A DNA stretch of 64,000 nt from Ruminococcus flavefaciens (GTDB lineage Bacteria > Bacillota > Clostridia > Oscillospirales > Ruminococcaceae), in the NCBI GenBank assembly GCA_023662725.1, contig JAMPIL010000001.1, forward strand, positions 62,001 to 126,000, given 5' to 3'. The notes beneath the pieces were generated by a model that was not told the origin of the DNA, made no database searches, and saw only the letters and a list, made by a program, of their open reading frames with translations. Numbering within the stretch: the first letter of the stretch is position 1; every line of letters begins with the position of its first letter. The translations under genes were made by a program, and so were the position numbers. Of the stretch, positions 23,924 through 33,322 are shown one piece after another.

Positions 23924-26785
23924 ATGATAGGCAAAAAAATAGTCAGTACGGTTCTTTCTGTCACGACGATGATCGCTGCGATACCTCTCGGCTTCAAAAC
24001 CGAACGTTTTGAAGTTTTCGCAGCAGAAAGTTATCCTGTACAGAAATTCCTTATGGGAATATCGAACACCGACCGCAGCGTTAATGCGTCGGGAGCTAAT
24101 CTCAAATCCGATGTTTCAAATGGAACAAGCTCTGAGGAATGGTCGCTTAATTATGTAAGCGACGGAGTTTACGAAATCGTCAGCGGCGCAAGCGGAAACA
24201 TATTGACAAGCAGCGGTAATGGAGTAACACTCGCTAAAGATACTGATTCCGATTCTCAGCGTTGGAAAATCGAAGGAGTTCAGAAGGATTTTGACGGTTA
24301 TTATCTTTATTATAAGGTAGTAAGCAATGCCGATTCATCGAAAGCCCTCACATTTAACCCTAATTCCAACAGTTTTACACTTTCTTCATATTCTGGAAAC
24401 GAATATCAGAAATACAAGATAAATCTTGACGGATGCGAGGGATTCGCTGGCAACTCCATGTGTCAGGAAGGCGAAAAAGCTTGTGCGGTAGGAGGACTTT
24501 TCGGTAAAACTGTTACAGTAAGCAATGTCAGCGAATTAAAAAATGCTCTTGATTCTAAAGAGGCTCTGACTATCGTTGTCAGTGCAGACATCGACATGAA
24601 ATCTGAGGGAAATACACGTATACGAGACAATAAAACCATTGTAGGTTCTTACGGAGCAAACACGATATACGACTGTCAGCTCCGTACGAACGACGCATAT
24701 GGCGCTGCTGATGACAATCCGAGCGATAATATCGTATTCAGAAATATTGACTTTCAGGCAGTAAACGTGAAAAACAGAATACTTATCAATATATGGTCTT
24801 CAAGAAATATATGGATAGACCATTGTACTTTTAACAGTCGTTTAAGCTATGATAAAACCGGAAACGGTCAGGACGAGGTTGGTAAATTCATATGGATAAA
24901 TACTCCTTATGATTCATACCTTGACGCTAAAGACAGACTTCGCAGTCCAGATTATATCACTATCTCCTACTGTTCTTTCACTAACCGTTACTGGACTGTA
25001 GCTTATGGTACTCAGAATGACGAAACATCAAGATGCAGGACAACTCTTTGCTATAATAAATGGGATAAAAATGTAAGAAGATGTCCTCAGATCGGCAACG
25101 GAAACGGTCATATATACAACAACTATTTCGAGGGCAGTGACTTTGGAAACGGAAGCGGAACTTCTCAGATAATAGGCGGCGACGGTTCAAATATCGTCAG
25201 TGAAAACTGCCGCTTCCAGTCATATGAAAATACTTATCCATACTGCATATCTGCCGGCGGCGGAAATGATCCATATCGTGACAGCGATTCATATTACTCT
25301 AAAACAAGCGGAGATGTTCCCACTGCCCTGAAAGTTTCGATAAAGGTTGAAAGCACATGGCATCCAAATAAGGAAAATTACGGATACTCGCTTATTTCTG
25401 CTTATAATACCAAGGGAACGGACACAAAAGATTTTTGCAACAGCTATGCAGGAGCTTTTAAATCCGAGGACAAAATAAAATATATCAATGACAGCGATAT
25501 GTCAAAATATATTTCTGTAAAATATCCTTCTCCTTTCCTTAAATCGCTTGCAGTAACCGAAAACACTGCCGCCGTTATGAATACATCAGTAAAGTATATG
25601 TTCAAAAATGCCGAAAGCGGATTATACATGGAAGTGGACGGAGCAAAAGCTGAAAGCGGAGCAAATGTTCAGCAGTGGGGAGCTGATAGCGAAGCTGTTC
25701 ATAATACATGGAAACTCAGAGACGCAGGCGACGGCTATTACTACATCCGTTCATGCGTAGGAGACGGCAAAACATATTATCTTGATCTTGCATATGGAAA
25801 ATCTGACAACGGAACCAATATCGGTATATGGACAAACGACGAATCGGATGCACGAAAATTCAAGTTTGTTGATAACGGTGACGGAACTTACACCATACTT
25901 ACAAAATCCAGCAAGGATGCAAGTTGTATAAGCGTTGAAAACGATTCTTTGCAATCCGGTGCAAATGTTATTCAGTGGCAGTGCAATGGCAAGAATTCAC
26001 AGAAATGGATAGCTGAAATTATTACCATACAGGACGGCGCTGAGATCGATACAAACAAAAACTATATGATCCAGAATGTAAACAGCGGTCAGTTTATGGA
26101 AGTTCAGGACGGAAAAGCTGAATCGGGGGCAAATGTTCAACAGTGGGGAGCTGATATAAACAGCCCATCAGCTCATAACGTATGGCGATTAAAGGCAGTT
26201 AACTGGGGATATTACTACATTTATTCCGGTACAGCAGACGGCGACACGCTTCTTCTTAACTGTACTGACGGAAAAAACGGTACAAATATTTATATCGATG
26301 AATTCCTCAAATCCAGCACACAATATTTCAAGTTTGTTGATAATGAGGACGGAACTTATACGATAGTCACACGTTCATCAAAGGATCTATCGTGTGTAGA
26401 AATTGCCGACGCTTCTAAAGCGTCTGGAGCAAATGTTCAGCAATGGCAGTGGAATGATAACAACTGTCAGAAATGGAAGCTTATCCCTGTTGATTATACC
26501 CTTCCCTGCCAGACAACAACAACAACTACTACTACCACTATAACAACTTCAACAACGACATCCACATCAACTACTACAACTGTTCCCTCGGACGTTAAAG
26601 GTGACGTTAACAATGACGGAATATTCAATGTTGCCGATTTAGTTATTCTTCAGAAATGGCTGCTTGCTGTTCCTGATGTAAAGCTTGAAAATTGGAAGGC
26701 AGCGGATTTATACGAGGATAACAAGCTTGATGCATTTGATCTCTGCATGATGAGAAAATTATTGCTTGGACAAATAAAAGTATAA
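23924..26785 (+). CDS. Secreted pectate lyase (PL1) with ricin-type domains and dockerin
   Basis: 953 residues, secreted. A signal peptide (about 1-35) is followed by a ricin-like beta-trefoil (~38-165). A family 1 pectate lyase (~185-475) has WIDHCTF and the RRCPQIGNGNGHIYNNYFEG region. Two further ricin/CBM13-type domains (about 545-690 and 695-850) share ESGANVQQWGAD. A Thr-rich linker and a C-terminal type I dockerin complete it; the dockerin has two Ca-binding repeats (DVNNDGIFNVADL and DLYEDNKLDAFDL). It cleaves pectin backbones by beta-elimination while docked on a cohesin scaffold. The second dockerin repeat is less canonical at the Ca loop. No pectin-use neighbours. Confidence 0.93.
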   Translation: MIGKKIVSTVLSVTTMIAAIPLGFKTERFEVFAAESYPVQKFLMGISNTDRSVNASGANLKSDVSNGTSSEEWSLNYVSDGVYEIVSGASGNILTSSGNGVTLAKDTDSDSQRWKIEGVQKDFDGYYLYYKVVSNADSSKALTFNPNSNSFTLSSYSGNEYQKYKINLDGCEGFAGNSMCQEGEKACAVGGLFGKTVTVSNVSELKNALDSKEALTIVVSADIDMKSEGNTRIRDNKTIVGSYGANTIYDCQLRTNDAYGAADDNPSDNIVFRNIDFQAVNVKNRILINIWSSRNIWIDHCTFNSRLSYDKTGNGQDEVGKFIWINTPYDSYLDAKDRLRSPDYITISYCSFTNRYWTVAYGTQNDETSRCRTTLCYNKWDKNVRRCPQIGNGNGHIYNNYFEGSDFGNGSGTSQIIGGDGSNIVSENCRFQSYENTYPYCISAGGGNDPYRDSDSYYSKTSGDVPTALKVSIKVESTWHPNKENYGYSLISAYNTKGTDTKDFCNSYAGAFKSEDKIKYINDSDMSKYISVKYPSPFLKSLAVTENTAAVMNTSVKYMFKNAESGLYMEVDGAKAESGANVQQWGADSEAVHNTWKLRDAGDGYYYIRSCVGDGKTYYLDLAYGKSDNGTNIGIWTNDESDARKFKFVDNGDGTYTILTKSSKDASCISVENDSLQSGANVIQWQCNGKNSQKWIAEIITIQDGAEIDTNKNYMIQNVNSGQFMEVQDGKAESGANVQQWGADINSPSAHNVWRLKAVNWGYYYIYSGTADGDTLLLNCTDGKNGTNIYIDEFLKSSTQYFKFVDNEDGTYTIVTRSSKDLSCVEIADASKASGANVQQWQWNDNNCQKWKLIPVDYTLPCQTTTTTTTTTITTSTTTSTSTTTTVPSDVKGDVNNDGIFNVADLVILQKWLLAVPDVKLENWKAADLYEDNKLDAFDLCMMRKLLLGQIKV

Positions 26786-26820
26786 ATATGTTTATCATAC
26801 AACGATAAACATCAAAATAA

Positions 26821-26854
26821 AAATGGCAGTCATGAGAATTCATAACTGCCATTT
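26821..26854 (+). terminator. Terminator of the pectate lyase gene
   Basis: AAATGGCAGT (26821-26830) pairs with ACTGCCATTT (26845-26854), followed by a T stretch. It lies 35 bases past the stop. Confidence 0.8.
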
Positions 26855-26902
26855 TTATGTGTAACAAATAAACCTCGTTCATTTTCAATAGACTTATGAA
26901 GG

Positions 26903-26931
26903 TTGACAATTTTGTTAATATGTGCTATAAT
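26903..26931 (+). promoter_or_regulatory. Consensus promoter of the GNAT gene
   Basis: TTGACA (26903-26908) and TATAAT (26926-26931) exactly 17 bases apart, 29 bases before the start codon at 26960. Confidence 0.85.
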
Positions 26932-26959
26932 AGGAAAATTTTTTTACCGGAGGTATAAA

Positions 26960-27508
26960 ATGATATTAACTACTAAAAGATTGATACTTCGTCCATGGGA
27001 TGAAACTGACGCTGAAAGCTTGTATACATACGCCAAAGATCCTTCGGTTGGACCGATCGCAGGCTGGCCAGTACATACAAGTGTAGAAAACAGCCTTGAA
27101 ATTATCAGAAATGTATTGGCAGTTCCTGAAACATATGCCATATGCTTGAAAGAAGATAATAAAGCAATCGGCAGCATCGGTCTTATATTAAACGGTTCTA
27201 CTGATATGACCGAAAAGGATGACGAATGCGAACTCGGATATTGGATAGGAAAACCATTCTGGGGCAATGGATATGTTCCTGAGGCAGCAATTGAATTGAT
27301 CAGACATGGATTTGAAGATCTTGGCATGACAACGATCTGGTGCGGTTATTACGATGGAAATACAAAATCAAAACGAGTTCAGGAAAAATGCGGCTTTATT
27401 TATCACCACACTACAAAAGAACTTGAAGTTCCCCTTATGAATGAAATTCGCACCGGTCATGTTTCAAGTCTGACGAAAAAACAATGGCTTTCAAATGCTT
27501 CAAGATAA
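26960..27508 (+). CDS. GNAT acetyltransferase (RimJ/RimL type)
   Basis: 182 residues; the ATG at 26960 is preceded by GGAGG, so the open frame upstream (which crosses the promoter) is not coding. MILTTKRLILRPW is the usual RimJ-like opening, with the acetyl-CoA loop PFWGNGYVPEAA and the later KSKRVQEKCGF motif. It probably N-acetylates a protein N-terminus or small molecule. It is monocistronic, with its own promoter and a double terminator downstream. Confidence 0.9.
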   Translation: MILTTKRLILRPWDETDAESLYTYAKDPSVGPIAGWPVHTSVENSLEIIRNVLAVPETYAICLKEDNKAIGSIGLILNGSTDMTEKDDECELGYWIGKPFWGNGYVPEAAIELIRHGFEDLGMTTIWCGYYDGNTKSKRVQEKCGFIYHHTTKELEVPLMNEIRTGHVSSLTKKQWLSNASR

Positions 27509-27580
27509 ATAAAAACCAGCTTAAAGTCCTTCTGCTACACCTATTGATAATAGCTCCGCCCATTAAGCAGAAAAAAATCA

Positions 27581-27667
27581 AATTAGAGCGTGTTCACATA
27601 AAATAAATGTGAACACGCTCTAATTATTAAGATAACCAGTATTCAAAAGAATATTGGTTATTTTTTT
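27581..27667 (+). terminator. Tandem hairpins with T run
   Basis: Hairpin 1: AATTAGAGCGTGTTCACA (27581-27598) pairs perfectly with 27608-27625. Hairpin 2: ATAACCAGTATTC (27632-27644) pairs with GAATATTGGTTAT (27649-27661, one G-U) and runs into seven T. The second is a clear plus-strand terminator for the GNAT gene. The 27509-27906 gap holds these, a weak promoter near 27838 and nothing else recognisable. Confidence 0.8.
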
Positions 27668-27837
27668 GCAACCTGCTGCAATACCGCTATATGTGAATTT
27701 GTTTTCATACATCATATCTCTGTTCTATAATTTCCCTAAACAGGCTGTCTATATAATTATAACGTACACAATAAAAATTGACGATTTTAAGTGCAGTTTT
27801 GTTCTGCAAGAATATATGATAAAAAATTGGAAATATA

Positions 27838-27866
27838 TTGTAATTTGTCGAAATTTGTGGTATAAT
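27838..27866 (+). promoter_or_regulatory. Promoter of the IbrA/IbrB-like pair
   Basis: TTGTAA (27838-27843) and TATAAT (27861-27866) with a 17-base spacer, 41 bases before the start codon. Confidence 0.6.
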
Positions 27867-27906
27867 TATTTTTGAAATGTATTTATAGAAAAGATGGTGA
27901 TAAAAT

Positions 27907-29226
27907 ATGATACGTAAATATCTGGAAATAAACGTATATGAAGCTTTTCAAAATCGTATGGAATATGTTTTTCAGGAATTTGAAAATATATATGTATCTT
28001 TCAGCGGCGGAAAAGACAGCGGACTGCTTTTAAATCTCGTTCTTGATTATATGAAGCAGCACAACATACATAAAAAACTCGGAGTATTTCATCAGGATTT
28101 TGAAGCTCAGTATTCTTTCACAACAAAATATGTTGAAACTACATTTGAAAAAAATATTGATTTAATTGAACCATACTGGATCTGCCTTCCAATGGCAACA
28201 AGAACGGCGCTCAGCAGCTATGAAATGTACTGGTATCCATGGGATGACGCCAAAGAAGAAATATGGGTTAGACCTATGCCGGATAAACCCTATGTTATTA
28301 ATCTTAAAAACAATCCTTTTTACTATTATAAGTATAAAATGCATCAGGAAAATCTTGCCAAACAATTCGGAAGGTGGTATAAAGAAATACATGGCGGTGG
28401 AAAAACCGTGTGCCTGCTCGGACTAAGAGCCTCGGAATCTTTACAGCGATACAGCTCGATCGTTAATAAAAAATATGGATATAACGGAACTTGCTGGATA
28501 TCTAAAATGTTTAAGGATGTATGGTGTGCTTCTCCTATATACGATTGGACTATAAATGATATATGGACGGCAAATTATAAGTTTAATTATGAATATAATC
28601 ATATTTACGATCTTTATTACAGAGCTGGTCTGAAACCTGAACAGATGCGTGTAGCTTCACCTTTCAATGATTACGCAAAAGACAGCCTTCATTTATACAG
28701 AGTTCTTGAACCGGAAACATGGGGCAAGCTTCTCGGACGTGTGAAAGGAGCAAATTTTACCGCAATATACGGAAGAACTTCCGCTATGGCATATAGGAAT
28801 ATCAAGCTTCCGGAAGGTCATACATGGAGGTCGTATACAGAATTTCTGCTTAATACTCTCCCCAAACGTCTCAGAAAGGAATATATCGAGAAGTTTAAAA
28901 CATCTATAAAATTCTGGCATGTAACAGGCGGCGGTCTTTCAGAAGAAACTATAAAAGAACTTGAAAACAACGGTTATAAAATCAAACGCAATGGAGTTTC
29001 AAACTATACGCTTGATAAAAAATCAAGAATAATCTTCATTGGAAACATTCCTGATGATACCGACGATATCTTATCAACAAAAGATATTCCCAGCTGGAAG
29101 CGTATGTGTATATGCATTCTTAAAAATGATCACGCTTGTAAGTCGATGGGATTTGCAGAAACAAAAAAACAACGAGAACGTATCGAGAAAATCAAAAAAA
29201 AATATAAAAGTCTGGAGGAATTATAA
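27907..29226 (+). CDS. PAPS-reductase-fold PP-loop protein, DUF3440/IbrA-like
   Basis: 439 residues. The PP-loop SGGKDSG (33-39) sits in an N-terminal adenosine-nucleotide alpha-hydrolase fold (1-235), as in PAPS reductase/DndC proteins. The C-terminal region (~240-439), with W- and Y-rich segments, corresponds to the DUF3440 part of IbrA. Enzymes of this fold activate substrates by adenylation. IbrA in E. coli is known as a regulator of immunoglobulin-binding genes; its chemistry is unsettled. The ParB-like gene begins directly at the next base, so the pair is a unit, commonly carried on mobile DNA in other genomes. Confidence 0.88.
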   Translation: MIRKYLEINVYEAFQNRMEYVFQEFENIYVSFSGGKDSGLLLNLVLDYMKQHNIHKKLGVFHQDFEAQYSFTTKYVETTFEKNIDLIEPYWICLPMATRTALSSYEMYWYPWDDAKEEIWVRPMPDKPYVINLKNNPFYYYKYKMHQENLAKQFGRWYKEIHGGGKTVCLLGLRASESLQRYSSIVNKKYGYNGTCWISKMFKDVWCASPIYDWTINDIWTANYKFNYEYNHIYDLYYRAGLKPEQMRVASPFNDYAKDSLHLYRVLEPETWGKLLGRVKGANFTAIYGRTSAMAYRNIKLPEGHTWRSYTEFLLNTLPKRLRKEYIEKFKTSIKFWHVTGGGLSEETIKELENNGYKIKRNGVSNYTLDKKSRIIFIGNIPDDTDDILSTKDIPSWKRMCICILKNDHACKSMGFAETKKQRERIEKIKKKYKSLEEL

Positions 29227-29787
29227 TTGAAATTCATCAGCCCCGTTTATAATGTAAAAGCCGTACCTATTGAAAAAGTTATCCCCAATACATATAATCC
29301 TAACTCAGTTGCGCCGCCGGAACTTAAATTGTTATACGACAGTATCAAAGAAGATGGCTACACAATGCCTGTTGTATGTTATTATTCCCAGAAAGAAGAT
29401 TTGTACATAATTGTTGACGGATTCCATCGTTATCGTGTAATGCTGGAAAATAAGGATATTTACGAACGTGAGAACGGAATGCTTCCTGTTTCAGTAATCG
29501 ATAAACCTCTGGCAAAAAGAATGGCAAGCACTATACGTCATAACAGAGCAAGAGGTTCACATAATGTCGATTTAATGGGAAATATAGTAAAAGAACTGCA
29601 CGATCTTGGAAGATCAGACGCATGGATATCTAAACATCTCGGCATGGACAAAGACGAAATCCTGCGCTTAAAACAGATAACCGGTTTGGCATCTTTATTC
29701 AGGGAAATAAATTTTGGAAAGGCTTGGATCCCGGAGAATGAATCATCTGATTCAGATTCAGAAAACAAAGAGGAGCTGCTTGTATAA
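29227..29787 (+). CDS. ParB/Srx-fold protein, IbrB-like
   Basis: 186 residues starting at TTG (29227), the base after the IbrA-like stop, with TGGAGGAA 7 bases upstream. The ParB N-terminal fold shows the DGFHRYR motif (64-70), related to GxxRxxA of ParB/Srx nucleotide-using enzymes, and the basic NRARGSH motif (106-112). A helical region (DAWISKHLGMDKDEILRLK) resembles the DNA-binding HTH of ParB. The tail is acidic (SSDSDSENKEE). It lacks chromosome-partition context (no parA), so it acts with the PP-loop partner. Confidence 0.87.
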   Translation: MKFISPVYNVKAVPIEKVIPNTYNPNSVAPPELKLLYDSIKEDGYTMPVVCYYSQKEDLYIIVDGFHRYRVMLENKDIYERENGMLPVSVIDKPLAKRMASTIRHNRARGSHNVDLMGNIVKELHDLGRSDAWISKHLGMDKDEILRLKQITGLASLFREINFGKAWIPENESSDSDSENKEELLV

Positions 29788-29872
29788 ATTCTGATATTTT
29801 GTAAAACAATACTGCTTATTCCAGAAGTTGTCAGCATTTTATGTGAACAGATTCTTATATTCTCCGCTTGAT

Positions 29873-29901
29873 TTGAAGTCTTACTTGTGTTACAATATAA
29901 T
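29873..29901 (+). promoter_or_regulatory. Promoter of the response regulator gene at 29927
   Basis: TTGAAG (29873-29878) and TATAAT (29896-29901), 17-base spacer, with AAAGGAGGAA just before the start. Confidence 0.65.
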
Positions 29902-29926
29902 CATCTGATCAAAGGAGGAATTCTAA

Positions 29927-30589
29927 ATGCCAACGATCGCAGTAATCGATGATGATCAACATATAAATGAAATGCTTACAGATCTGCTTACACGTGAAGG
30001 ATATTCCGTCATAAACGCATACTCTGGTACGGAAGCGGTTTACCTTTTATCCCAGAATGTTCCCGATTTAGTTTTGCTCGATCTGATGATGCCGGGACTT
30101 TCCGGAGAAGAAGTTCTTTCACAAATAAAAGAAATCCCCGTTATCGTTATGAGTGCAAAGGCTGATATTCACAATAAGGTGGAACTTCTTTTAGGCGGCG
30201 CAGCAGACTATATCACCAAACCGTTCGATACACAGGAATTACTCGCAAGAATTACAGTGCAGCTTAGACAGAACAGAATTAAAAATTCGGATACACTGAC
30301 ATTTGCAGATTTGATTTTAAACTGCGTTTCTCACGAGGTCATGGTGGGAGGAATTGCTGTAAGACTGACAAAAACTGAATACGCCATTCTCAAACTGCTT
30401 ATGCAGAATCCTGCTCAGGTAATCACCAAATCGTCTATACTCGATAAAATAAGCATAGACACTCCCGACTGCGTGGAAAGTTCGCTTAAAGTACACATCA
30501 GCAATCTTCGCAGAAAACTGCGTGAAGCTTCTTATAAAGACTACATTGAATCAGTCTGGGGTATAGGATTTAAAATGAGAGAATCTTAA
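29927..30589 (+). CDS. OmpR-family response regulator of an ABC-transporter island
   Basis: 220 residues. The receiver has acidic residues DDD (8-10), phosphoacceptor Asp52 in LDLMMPG, VMSA and KPFD (the conserved Lys). The C-terminal winged helix ends SVWGIGFKM. The gene is followed by an ABC transporter and, five genes on, by the cognate kinase (33323). Phased TCTTAAC repeats start in its own last codons and precede the transporter, so it probably controls the ABC genes from an internal promoter. Confidence 0.95.
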   Translation: MPTIAVIDDDQHINEMLTDLLTREGYSVINAYSGTEAVYLLSQNVPDLVLLDLMMPGLSGEEVLSQIKEIPVIVMSAKADIHNKVELLLGGAADYITKPFDTQELLARITVQLRQNRIKNSDTLTFADLILNCVSHEVMVGGIAVRLTKTEYAILKLLMQNPAQVITKSSILDKISIDTPDCVESSLKVHISNLRRKLREASYKDYIESVWGIGFKMRES

Positions 30590-30640
30590 CTAAATCTTAA
30601 CTCTTTTCTTTACCGCTTTCTTAACAATTAAGTGTTAGAA
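30584..30640 (+). promoter_or_regulatory. Phased TCTTAAC repeats and promoter of the ABC operon
   Basis: TCTTAAC at 30584, 30595 and 30619, and TCTTTAC at 30607, are spaced 11, 12 and 12 bases apart. A TAGAAT -10-like box follows at about 30635 and an AAGGAGG site before 30672. The first repeat overlaps the stop of the response regulator gene. The arrangement fits tandem binding of the OmpR-type regulator encoded upstream. Confidence 0.6.
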
Positions 30641-30671
30641 TATCTGTATCAAGAAAAGGAGGACTATTCAA

Positions 30672-31586
30672 ATGGAATATGTTTTAACAACCAATTCGCT
30701 TAGCAAACAATATCGTCATTTTAAGGCTTTAAACGGTCTTTCCATGCATGTTCCGAAAGGCTCTATCTACGGCTTTATCGGTAAAAACGGCGCCGGAAAA
30801 ACTACACTAATACGATTGATATGCGGATTGCAGGATCCAACCTCGGGAGAATATTCTCTCTACAAAATAAGTAACAATAACAAGTCGATTGAAAAATCCC
30901 GCCGCCGTATGGGAGCTGTAGTTGAAACGCCGTCTATTTATCTGAATATGACTGCGGAAGAAAATATAAAAGAACAATTCCGCATTATCGGTCTGCCTTC
31001 GTTTGAGGGAGTTACCGAACTTCTGGAACTTGTAGGACTGGAGAATACCGGTAAGAAAAAAGCTAAGAATTTTTCTCTCGGTATGCGGCAAAGACTCGGT
31101 ATTGCAATTGCCCTTGCAGGAGATCCGGATTTTATTGTACTGGACGAACCTGTTAACGGTCTTGATCCTCAGGGAATTATTGAAATGCGTGAACTGATTT
31201 TAAAACTTAATCGTGAACGACAGATAACATTCCTGATATCAAGTCATATTCTTGACGAGCTTTCACGTCTCGCTACACATTACGGTTTTATCGACAACGG
31301 AAGAATGATCAAGGAAATAAGCGCCGAGGATCTTGAAAATGCCTGCCGCAAATGTTCAAGAATAAAAGTTTCCAATATAAAAGCGCTTGTTCGTGTGCTT
31401 GATAAACTTGGACTGGAATACAGTGTTCTTGATGATAACAGCGCAGATATATTTGCCAAAATAAACATAACAAAACTCACGCTTGCTCTTGCTGAAGAAA
31501 ATTGCGAAGTGCTTTCACTTGCCGAACGTGATGAAAGTCTGGAAAGCTATTATGTAAATCTGATTGGAGGCAGGAACAATGAGTAA
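30672..31586 (+). CDS. ABC transporter ATP-binding protein (BcrA-like)
   Basis: 304 residues. Walker A is GKNGAGKTT, the Q-loop ICGLQDP, signature LSLG-like FSLGMRQRLGIAIAL, Walker B FIVLDEPVNGLDPQG and H-loop SSHIL. The ~80-residue C-terminal extension is as in BcrA/NisF-type lantibiotic or bacitracin exporters. It energises the two permeases encoded next (8-base overlap with the first). Likely self-protection or export of membrane-active peptides, by family and by the attached two-component system. Confidence 0.93.
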   Translation: MEYVLTTNSLSKQYRHFKALNGLSMHVPKGSIYGFIGKNGAGKTTLIRLICGLQDPTSGEYSLYKISNNNKSIEKSRRRMGAVVETPSIYLNMTAEENIKEQFRIIGLPSFEGVTELLELVGLENTGKKKAKNFSLGMRQRLGIAIALAGDPDFIVLDEPVNGLDPQGIIEMRELILKLNRERQITFLISSHILDELSRLATHYGFIDNGRMIKEISAEDLENACRKCSRIKVSNIKALVRVLDKLGLEYSVLDDNSADIFAKINITKLTLALAEENCEVLSLAERDESLESYYVNLIGGRNNE

Positions 31587-32439
31587 ATTATTAAAATCCA
31601 ATTTCGCAAGACTCTGGAAAAGCAGAATTTTCTGGCTTGGAATGTTGTTTTCTGCCGGACTCAGCGCTTTATTAATTTTTGCAAGATATGAAGATATAAA
31701 ACGACATTACGAAATATATGCCATTCAGGACGCAAGCTACAGAAATGCTGATTCATTGATATTCATAGGCGGATTATATTTGATATTTGCCGCAGCAGTA
31801 TTTATAGGAGTTTTTGTTGGAACTGAATATTCAGACGGAACGCTCAGAAATAAGCTTATTATAGGTCATTCCAGAAGCTCTATCTACATTTCAAATTTAA
31901 TAGTATGCACAGCTGCCGGAATTATTATGCACCTGACATATATAATCTTAACAATTTTGCTTGGAAATCTGATTCTGGAAGATTCAACGTTAAAATTCAA
32001 GGAATTTTTATTACTCATACTCATGGGAACGGCTGCGATGATCGCAGTATCGGCGCTTCTGGTAATGATATCAATGCTTATCCACAGCAAGTCAACAGGA
32101 TCTGTAGTTATTCTGATCTTAACAATGATTATGCTGTGTGCAACAATGTCCATTACACAACGTCTTTCGGCTCCCGAATATTACGACTCGTATTCATACA
32201 TCGATGAAGCTACAGGAAAGCCTGTAGTGGTAGAGAAAGAGAAAAATACGCACTATCTCACAGGAACAAAACGTAAAGTTTATGAATTTTTAGATGACTT
32301 CATTCCAACATCACAGCTTTATAAAACTGCTTCGCATGATTCATCAAAGCTTGACATTACGCTAATCTACGACGGAATCATAATTCTGATTACAACAACG
32401 GCTGGCATCGCTGTTTTCCGCAGAAAAAATCTGAAGTAA
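31579..32439 (+). CDS. ABC-2 type permease, copy 1
   Basis: 286 residues from the ATG with GGAGG upstream, overlapping the ATPase gene. Six hydrophobic spans in the ABC-2 layout: span 1 after SNFARLWKSRIFWLGMLF, then an extracellular loop of about 30 residues, five more spans and a final RRKNLK tail. A large hydrophilic loop (~195-250) lies between spans 5 and 6. It is a paralogue of the next gene, starting and ending with nearly the same words, hence a tandem duplication. Confidence 0.88.
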   Translation: MSKLLKSNFARLWKSRIFWLGMLFSAGLSALLIFARYEDIKRHYEIYAIQDASYRNADSLIFIGGLYLIFAAAVFIGVFVGTEYSDGTLRNKLIIGHSRSSIYISNLIVCTAAGIIMHLTYIILTILLGNLILEDSTLKFKEFLLLILMGTAAMIAVSALLVMISMLIHSKSTGSVVILILTMIMLCATMSITQRLSAPEYYDSYSYIDEATGKPVVVEKEKNTHYLTGTKRKVYEFLDDFIPTSQLYKTASHDSSKLDITLIYDGIIILITTTAGIAVFRRKNLK

Positions 32440-32460
32440 TTCCGGAATGAGGTGAAAATA

Positions 32461-33309
32461 ATGATTAGACTGATAAAATCAAATTTTTCAAGACTCTGGA
32501 AGAGTAAAATTTTCTGGCTTGGTATAATTTTTATGTTCGGAATGGGAATATATGCCGTTTTTTCACAATATACACTCATTAATAAAGAACTTGGATATGA
32601 TTATTCCAGAATGGAGGAGCTTTTATTTTCGGGCGGTATGTTTATGATCGTGATAGCTGCGGTTTTTATAGGACTGTTTATCGGTACGGATTACAATAAC
32701 GGTACTATAAGAAATAAGCTTATTGTTGGTCATACACGAATAAAAGTATACTTTTCAAATTTCATAGTTTGTATTTCCGCCCTGCTTATGATGCACTTTG
32801 CTTATTTTGTACCTGTCATCGGGATAGGATTTCCGCTTGTTGGAAATTCAGCATCCGTAAGTTCGCTAATTATATTAAGCTTAATAAGCGTAGCAACTCT
32901 TACTTCTCTATGTAGTGTTTTCCTCCTGATTTCCATGTTGATTAACAGTAAATCCAGCGCTTCAGTGATAGCAATTATTATATCAATTTTATTTATGATG
33001 AGCGCTATGATGATCTATAGCAAACTCAATGAGCCTGAATACTATGAAAATGTTGATATGATCTATACCGATGATTACGGCAATACACAAGAAAAACATA
33101 TCGACAAAGAGAAAAATTACGATTACGTTGATGGTACAAAACGTAAGGTATATGAGTTCCTGTACGATTCTCTTCCCGGATGTCAGATGCTTCAAATCAC
33201 ACAGCAAAACCCTGAAAATCCGGAACGCCTGCCGATTTATTCATTTTCAATTATTGTCGTTACAACAGCCTGCGGAATATTTTTCTTCCGCAGAAAAAAC
33301 CTGAAATAA
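32461..33309 (+). CDS. ABC-2 type permease, copy 2
   Basis: 282 residues from the ATG after GAGGTG. It shares the SNFSRLWKSKIFWLGIIF opening, the DGTLRNKLI/NGTIRNKLI loop and the FFRRKNLK ending with copy 1, in the same six-span plan. The two probably form a heterodimer with the shared ATPase. The hydrophilic loop differs most between copies, which may set substrate specificity. Confidence 0.88.
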   Translation: MIRLIKSNFSRLWKSKIFWLGIIFMFGMGIYAVFSQYTLINKELGYDYSRMEELLFSGGMFMIVIAAVFIGLFIGTDYNNGTIRNKLIVGHTRIKVYFSNFIVCISALLMMHFAYFVPVIGIGFPLVGNSASVSSLIILSLISVATLTSLCSVFLLISMLINSKSSASVIAIIISILFMMSAMMIYSKLNEPEYYENVDMIYTDDYGNTQEKHIDKEKNYDYVDGTKRKVYEFLYDSLPGCQMLQITQQNPENPERLPIYSFSIIVVTTACGIFFFRRKNLK

Positions 33310-33322
33310 GGAGTTGATTTTC

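Noticed and set aside
27509-27906. Transposon end or attachment site around the long inverted repeat at 27581-27625
   Set aside because: No transposase remnant, target duplication or second copy in the window; the hairpins act more plausibly as terminators.
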